From the NCBI GenBank assembly GCA_965261725.1, contig CBDHDU010000053.1:33621-97620 (forward strand): DNA of 64,000 bases. Direction: 5' to 3'. Below are positions 59,743 through 64,000 of the stretch, in pieces. This DNA comes from CANDOC01 sp965261725 (GTDB lineage Bacteria > Pseudomonadota > Gammaproteobacteria > Pseudomonadales > Endozoicomonadaceae). A model generated the notes under the pieces. It worked only from the letters and a program-made list of their open reading frames with translations, searched no databases and had not been told where the DNA came from. A program made the position numbers and the translations under genes. How positions within the stretch are numbered: position 1 is the stretch's first letter; each line of letters opens with the position of its first letter.

Positions 59743-61458
59743 CTAACGATAATAAACTTCTATTGCCTGACGGGTAAGGATTCCCCGAATCCGTTGCCCG
59801 TTCTTCTCCTGTGCTGCAATGCAGACAAAATCCAGATTATTTCGGGTCATCAGGTGATGTGCTTCCAGCAGTGTGGCGCTGATATCAATAACCTGAATTT
59901 CATGTCTTTCACCCGGAATGCCCAACAAGTCCAGCTCAGCCTGTGAAAGCTCATGAGACAGATAATGTGATAAATCTGCTGCCAGTAATATTTGCCTGAT
60001 GCTTTCCTGATGCCTGATCAAAATCCAGAAGGGCTGTTCCCTGATTGCTTGTTCACATTGTTCTGAAGATGCGAAGCGTTCCAGTACGGTGGTATGACGC
60101 TGCATCAGGCTGGCGACCCCGGCACGTTGTAATGTCTGTTTCAGAGGGCTTGCCTGATGGTCATGACCCAGCTGCTGTAACACAGCGATAAATATGCCCG
60201 GTAGCCCTGATAGCTGCCGACAAACCAGTGTTGCCGTAATAATAGCGAGCAGGGCGGGCAAAATAAGGTGCGAGTTGCGGGTTAATTCCAGCACCGTCAT
60301 TAATGCGGCCAGCGGTGCCTGTAACACGGCTGCCAGCATGGCTCCCATACCCAGCAAAGCGTAGAATTCACTGCCGGATTCCAAAATAAAATAATGCTCT
60401 GCAATCTGGCCGGTGATAGCGCCGGCGGTAACGCCGATAACCAGTGTCGGACCAATAAGCCCGCCGGGAACCCCCATACCGATAGCCGTGGTTGTTACCA
60501 GTAACTTTCCTGCCAGAATAACCATCATTACGGTCAGTGGCAGCTGTCCCATTAGCATCTGGTTTACAGTTTCATAGCCAATACCCATAATCTGAGGAAT
60601 TATGGTTGCAACTATTCCTGTGAGTAAACCAGCGATAGCAAACTTGAGAGTGAGAGACTGTATCGGTAATCGCTGAATTCTGAGTACCAGATAACAAAAT
60701 AAAAACGCCAGCAGCCCCGTGGCAATGCCCAGCAGAATAATCAGCGGGAATTCTCCCACTGCGGAAAAGGTCAGCATGGGTACTTCAAAGGCCGGGCTTT
60801 GTCCAAAGACCAGTGAAGACAGAATGGCGGCGGTGACGGAAGCCAGAATAACGGGTGTAAAGCTGCTGAAATTATACTCCAGCATAATGACTTCCATCGT
60901 CAGGATGACACCGGCAATAGGCGTATTAAACCCGGCTGCGATGGCGGCAGCACAACCACAGCCTGTAAGCGTCCGCAGGCTATTATTGGGCAGCTTTAGC
61001 CACTGACCGATTAAGCTGCTGCCCGCCGCTCCAAGATGAATGGAAGGACCTTCACGGCCGACAGAGTTGCCACTGGCAATGGCGATCAGCGCGCCCAGAA
61101 ACTGGGCAATAAAGTTAATGCCGGGTAGTCGCCCCTGGTTGGTTGCAAGCCGCTCCATAACGTGGGCAACCCCGACCTGTCGCTGAGCAGGTTTGAATTT
61201 TCTGAACAGCCAGGCGCTAAGCAAGGCACCGATTACAGGCAGGATTAATCTTATTATCCAGGGGAGCCCAGTCACATCATCAGTACTGCCCTCCATAAAC
61301 AGGCCATTAAAGGGCAGGGTGGCCAGTATTCTGAAAACGATAATAATGGCTCCGGTAAATAATCCGGATAAAATTCCCAGCAGGGCAAGTTGTGGCAGGG
61401 CTTCGGCTTCAGCAAGGCGGTGCCTGAAAGCCTGCATTGTCGGACGTTTATAAGGCAT
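59743..61458 (-). CDS. ClC-family chloride channel/transporter with CBS domains
   Basis: 571 residues. The ClC core (about 1-420) has SGNSVGREGPSIHLGAAGS (the GREGP anion-binding motif), CGCAAAIAAGFNTPIAGVI and GMGVPGGLIGPTLVIG. The C-terminal ~130 residues form a CBS pair (IREQPFWILIRHQESIRQIL and LEAHHLMTRNNLDFVCIAA). In GREGP the Glu that gates exchange is present, so an H+/Cl- antiporter is possible. It separates hemJ from argC, on the opposite strand to argC, and probably inserted into the conserved order. Confidence 0.92.
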   Translation of the reverse strand: MPYKRPTMQAFRHRLAEAEALPQLALLGILSGLFTGAIIIVFRILATLPFNGLFMEGSTDDVTGLPWIIRLILPVIGALLSAWLFRKFKPAQRQVGVAHVMERLATNQGRLPGINFIAQFLGALIAIASGNSVGREGPSIHLGAAGSSLIGQWLKLPNNSLRTLTGCGCAAAIAAGFNTPIAGVILTMEVIMLEYNFSSFTPVILASVTAAILSSLVFGQSPAFEVPMLTFSAVGEFPLIILLGIATGLLAFLFCYLVLRIQRLPIQSLTLKFAIAGLLTGIVATIIPQIMGIGYETVNQMLMGQLPLTVMMVILAGKLLVTTTAIGMGVPGGLIGPTLVIGVTAGAITGQIAEHYFILESGSEFYALLGMGAMLAAVLQAPLAALMTVLELTRNSHLILPALLAIITATLVCRQLSGLPGIFIAVLQQLGHDHQASPLKQTLQRAGVASLMQRHTTVLERFASSEQCEQAIREQPFWILIRHQESIRQILLAADLSHYLSHELSQAELDLLGIPGERHEIQVIDISATLLEAHHLMTRNNLDFVCIAAQEKNGQRIRGILTRQAIEVYYR

Positions 61459-61624
61459 GAGTTGTTATATTTTGAGTCTGTCCATAACGTAGATAAATCG
61501 CCCTGAAGTGTTTGAGAGGCAGGAACGGGAGTCTTATTATAGAGGGCTTTCCGGCTTGCACTAAAAGGCATGGTTTTCGGAAAAAGGGCTTGACGTGCCC
61601 TGAAGTTAACAAAAGCAGAGAATA

Positions 61625-62662
61625 ATGATGAGTAAAATAAAAGTCGGTATTGTTGGGGGAACCGGTTATACCGGCGTTGAATTATTACGGCTGCTGGCTG
61701 CTCATCCGGAGGTTGCGCTGACGGCGGTAACCTCTCGTTCTGAAAAAGGTACCCGAGTTTCCGATATTTATCCCAGTCTTCGTGGGTATGTTGATTTAGC
61801 CTTTAGTGAACCTGATCTCGACACATTGTCTGAATGCGATCTGGTGTTTTTCGCGACGCCTAATGGCGTAGCAATGAAGATGGTGCCGCTGTTGCTTGAA
61901 CGAGGTATCAGAGTTATTGATCTGGCAGCTGATTTCCGGTTGCAGGATGCAGCTGAATGGCAACAGTGGTACGGCATGGAGCATGCCTGCCCGGCACTGC
62001 TGGATGAAGCTGTTTACGGACTTCCGGAAATTAACCGGGAAGTCATTGCCAAATCACGCCTGGTTGCCAATCCCGGTTGTTACCCTACTGCCGTACAACT
62101 GGGCGTATTACCCCTGATGCGGGAAGGCTTGGTCAGTGGCACAATAATTGCTGATGCCAAGTCTGGTGTTAGTGGTGCCGGCCGTCAGGCCAATGTGGGT
62201 ACTTTGCTGTGTGAAGCAGGCGACAGTTTTAAGGCATATGGTGTGCCCGGTCATCGTCATTTGCCGGAGATTCGTCAGGGCTTAAACCGGGTCAGTGGGC
62301 AGTCACAGGAGCTGGTCTTTGTACCGCATCTGGTGCCGATGATTCGTGGTATTCATGCAACGACTTATATTTCAGTGCCGGATCGTTCGGTTGATCTGCA
62401 GACATTATATGAACGCAGTTATGCTGATGAGCCTTTTGTTGATGTCATGCCCGCAGGTAGCCATCCGGATACCCGTAGTGTCAGAGGTTCAAACATTTGT
62501 CGTATAGCTGTACATCGTCCGGGTGACGGTGACACCATAGTTGTGCTTTCAGTGATCGATAATCTGGTGAAAGGGGCTGCAGGACAGGGGCTGCAAAACT
62601 TTAATATCATGTTTGGTTTTGAGCCTGCTATGGGCTTAAAGCATGTGCCTCTGGCACCATGA
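61625..62662 (+). CDS. argC: N-acetyl-gamma-glutamyl-phosphate reductase
   Basis: 345 residues, third step of arginine synthesis. NADPH-binding GIVGGTGYTGVELLRLLAAH at the N-terminus, catalytic Cys in VANPGCYPTAVQLG, and PGHRHLPEIRQGL and FVPHLVPMIRGIHAT of the substrate site. Two adjacent ATG codons (61625, 61628) are possible starts. Confidence 0.96.
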   Translation: MMSKIKVGIVGGTGYTGVELLRLLAAHPEVALTAVTSRSEKGTRVSDIYPSLRGYVDLAFSEPDLDTLSECDLVFFATPNGVAMKMVPLLLERGIRVIDLAADFRLQDAAEWQQWYGMEHACPALLDEAVYGLPEINREVIAKSRLVANPGCYPTAVQLGVLPLMREGLVSGTIIADAKSGVSGAGRQANVGTLLCEAGDSFKAYGVPGHRHLPEIRQGLNRVSGQSQELVFVPHLVPMIRGIHATTYISVPDRSVDLQTLYERSYADEPFVDVMPAGSHPDTRSVRGSNICRIAVHRPGDGDTIVVLSVIDNLVKGAAGQGLQNFNIMFGFEPAMGLKHVPLAP

Positions 62663-62724
62663 TATAAAAATCAATGGTGCTGGTTTATCGGCCGGTTGTT
62701 GGTGTATCGGAGTGAAAGAAGTAG

Positions 62725-63498
62725 ATGCAGGTTAAACATGATAGCGGGCATTTCCGGGTCGTACGTGATGAACCCCGGAATCAATGGCTCAAGCAATTCA
62801 TCTGGGGCTGCGTAACTGCATCACTGGTAGCCGGCAGCTGGTTTTTCGGACGTTATGATGCCAGCACCGAACAGGTTGTCCTGACATCTGATAATGAGCG
62901 ACTGAAGGCACTTGCAGCTGAACAGAGGCAACAGCTCGATCAAAAGTCACAGCAGCTGGCTATTTATGAGCGCGGGCGCAAGGTTGACCAGAAGGCGCTG
63001 GAGTCTGTCAGGCAGGAATTACTACAGCTGGAAGAGAAAAAAGCTCTTTTGGAAAAGGAGTTGGTGCTCTATAAAAGTATTATCGTGCCGGAGCAGTTAG
63101 CCGAAGGTGTCAGGGTTCAGCGTCTGGACTTGAGACCCGGAGAAACTGATGATCAGTACTATCTTAAACTGGTGCTGACTCAGGTTGCTCAAAAACATGT
63201 TGCTCAACGTGGCTCTCTGGAAGCATGGGTTGTCGGGATAGACCGCAACGACAAAGAGCAAAAGATACCGCTGGCATCACTGGCGGAAGGTCTGGAATAC
63301 CCGGTTAAGCTGGGTTTCCGTTATTTTCAGTCTGTTCCGCTGGATGGCGGGTTGCTTGAATTAACACTGCCGGATGGCTTCAGGCCAACATTGCTGAGCG
63401 TGTTAATTACCTTGGAAGGTCGCAAGCCCCAGCAGATAGAACAGGATTTCGACTGGCCAGAGCCAGAATCTTCTGTAGTTGATGGAGATATTTTATGA
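62725..63498 (+). CDS. DUF6776-like membrane-anchored coiled-coil protein
   Basis: 257 residues with one N-terminal transmembrane segment (FIWGCVTASLVAGSWFFG, residues 26-43), a coiled coil (about 55-125, rich in Gln, Leu and Glu) and a C-terminal beta-rich domain (YYLKLVLTQVAQ, LEAWVVGIDR). This family regularly lies between argC and a bactofilin gene and may work with it at the cell envelope. The stop overlaps the bactofilin start by 4 bp, supporting that link. No enzymatic motif is seen. Confidence 0.85.
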   Translation: MQVKHDSGHFRVVRDEPRNQWLKQFIWGCVTASLVAGSWFFGRYDASTEQVVLTSDNERLKALAAEQRQQLDQKSQQLAIYERGRKVDQKALESVRQELLQLEEKKALLEKELVLYKSIIVPEQLAEGVRVQRLDLRPGETDDQYYLKLVLTQVAQKHVAQRGSLEAWVVGIDRNDKEQKIPLASLAEGLEYPVKLGFRYFQSVPLDGGLLELTLPDGFRPTLLSVLITLEGRKPQQIEQDFDWPEPESSVVDGDIL

Positions 63499-63917
63499 TG
63501 TGGAACAAACGTAACAACGAAGCTGCAGTTGAATCTGATGCTGCAACACTGATTTCAGTTGAAACTGTGATTACCGGCGATATTCGCTTCAGCGGTACAC
63601 TGCATATTGAAGGTCGGGTGATTGGTAATATTGATGCTGAAAGCGGTTATATTACATTATCAGAAACCGCTATCGTGGAAGGTAATATCCGGGTTTCCCG
63701 GGTGCTGATTAACGGCACGGTAAAAGGTGATGTGGTTGCCACGGATCATCTGGAGCTGGCTCCCCGTGCAATTGTTACCGGTAATGTTTACTACAACCTG
63801 CTTGAAATGGCGCGTGGCGCCCAGATTAATGGCAATCTGGAGCATCGTATTGAAGCTGTAACCCAGCACTTACCTGATAAAAGCGGTGAAACTGTGGCGC
63901 TGCCCGGGGAAGCCTGA
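63495..63917 (+). CDS. Bactofilin
   Basis: 140 residues of the bactofilin family, cytoskeletal proteins that form filaments through a right-handed beta helix. Repeating strands are visible at about residues 22-110 (ISVETVITGDIRFSGTLHIE, GRVIGNIDAESGYITL, AIVEGNIRVSRVLINGTVKG). Flexible charged tails flank the core, as usual. It is translationally coupled to the DUF6776-like gene. After the stop, 63918-64000 holds only non-coding sequence, presumably the promoter of the next gene (erpA in related orders). Confidence 0.93.
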   Translation: MMWNKRNNEAAVESDAATLISVETVITGDIRFSGTLHIEGRVIGNIDAESGYITLSETAIVEGNIRVSRVLINGTVKGDVVATDHLELAPRAIVTGNVYYNLLEMARGAQINGNLEHRIEAVTQHLPDKSGETVALPGEA

Positions 63918-64000
63918 GTACCGGCGCTGGTGGATTATCCCTAGTGCTCTGCTAATAAGTGCTGAGTTCGGCACGGGTAAGATGAAGCGCTTAATAGTTG

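Overview
The window looks like part of a gammaproteobacterial chromosome rich in insertion sequences. The housekeeping blocks keep orders I recall from pseudomonads and relatives: lptD-surA-rsmA-apaG-apaH; murU-djlA; rpe-gph; trpE-trpG-trpD-trpC followed by a crp/vfr-like gene and an OsmC gene; hemJ / argC / DUF6776-like / bactofilin. The many IS families, a secreted eukaryotic-like protein kinase and several secreted orphan proteins suggest an Endozoicomonas-like marine, host-associated bacterium. That assignment is inference from family recognition, not from a search.

Layout. 1-1816: the 3' end of an ISL3 element inserted in an IS66 transposase gene. 1995-2942: a LysR regulator. 3307-13745 (minus strand): an enlarged type I restriction-modification operon, hsdM - DUF1016 nuclease - hsdS - hsdR - unknown gene - DEDDh exonuclease. 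hsdS is split by an IS1595-family element. Two accessory genes are each followed by a diverged second copy of the 3' end of the hsd gene before them. 14131-17165: a metallophosphoesterase and an isolated pilC, separated by a dead IS1595 copy. 17293-23744 (minus): apaH, apaG, rsmA, surA, lptD. 24110-27009 (plus): murU, djlA, rpe, gph, ending in an IS630 element inserted in the last codons of gph. 28162-35944: accessory genes between gph and trpE (CBS protein, NifX-like protein, two secreted orphans, hutH-amtB-glnK, a sulfatase). 36409-41276: trpE, a voltage-gated Na+-type channel, trpG, trpD, trpC. 41318-48032 (minus): a YjiH-like membrane protein, a secreted unknown protein and a secreted Ser/Thr kinase. 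48294-52386: a CRP-like protein lacking its DNA-binding domain and key cAMP-site residues, an OsmC protein, a DUF805 protein and a di-haem c-type peroxidase-like protein. 52507-59248: a nest of mobile elements. 59253-63917: hemJ, a ClC channel, argC, a DUF6776-like gene and bactofilin.

The nest at 52507-59248 can be decomposed to the base. An ISL3 element (8-bp target duplication TTTTTTAA) carries a group II intron in its transposase gene. The intron carries a tandem pair of IS1595 elements (duplication AATTCGTC) and an IS5-type element (duplication TAA). One IS1595 copy carries an IS4-like element (duplication GTCTGTCAT). Removing the layers gives a 1377-bp ISL3 and a 790-nt intron with a complete domain V, a domain VI with bulged A, and an EBS1 loop complementary to the 5' exon, but without its reverse-transcriptase gene.

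The strongest candidates for new biology are the modular type I R-M operon with repeated hsd 3' ends, the ion channel overlapping trpG in the trp operon, the secreted kinase with its secreted neighbour, the CRP remnant at the vfr position, and the nested ISL3/intron locus. No rRNA, tRNA or CRISPR array was seen.
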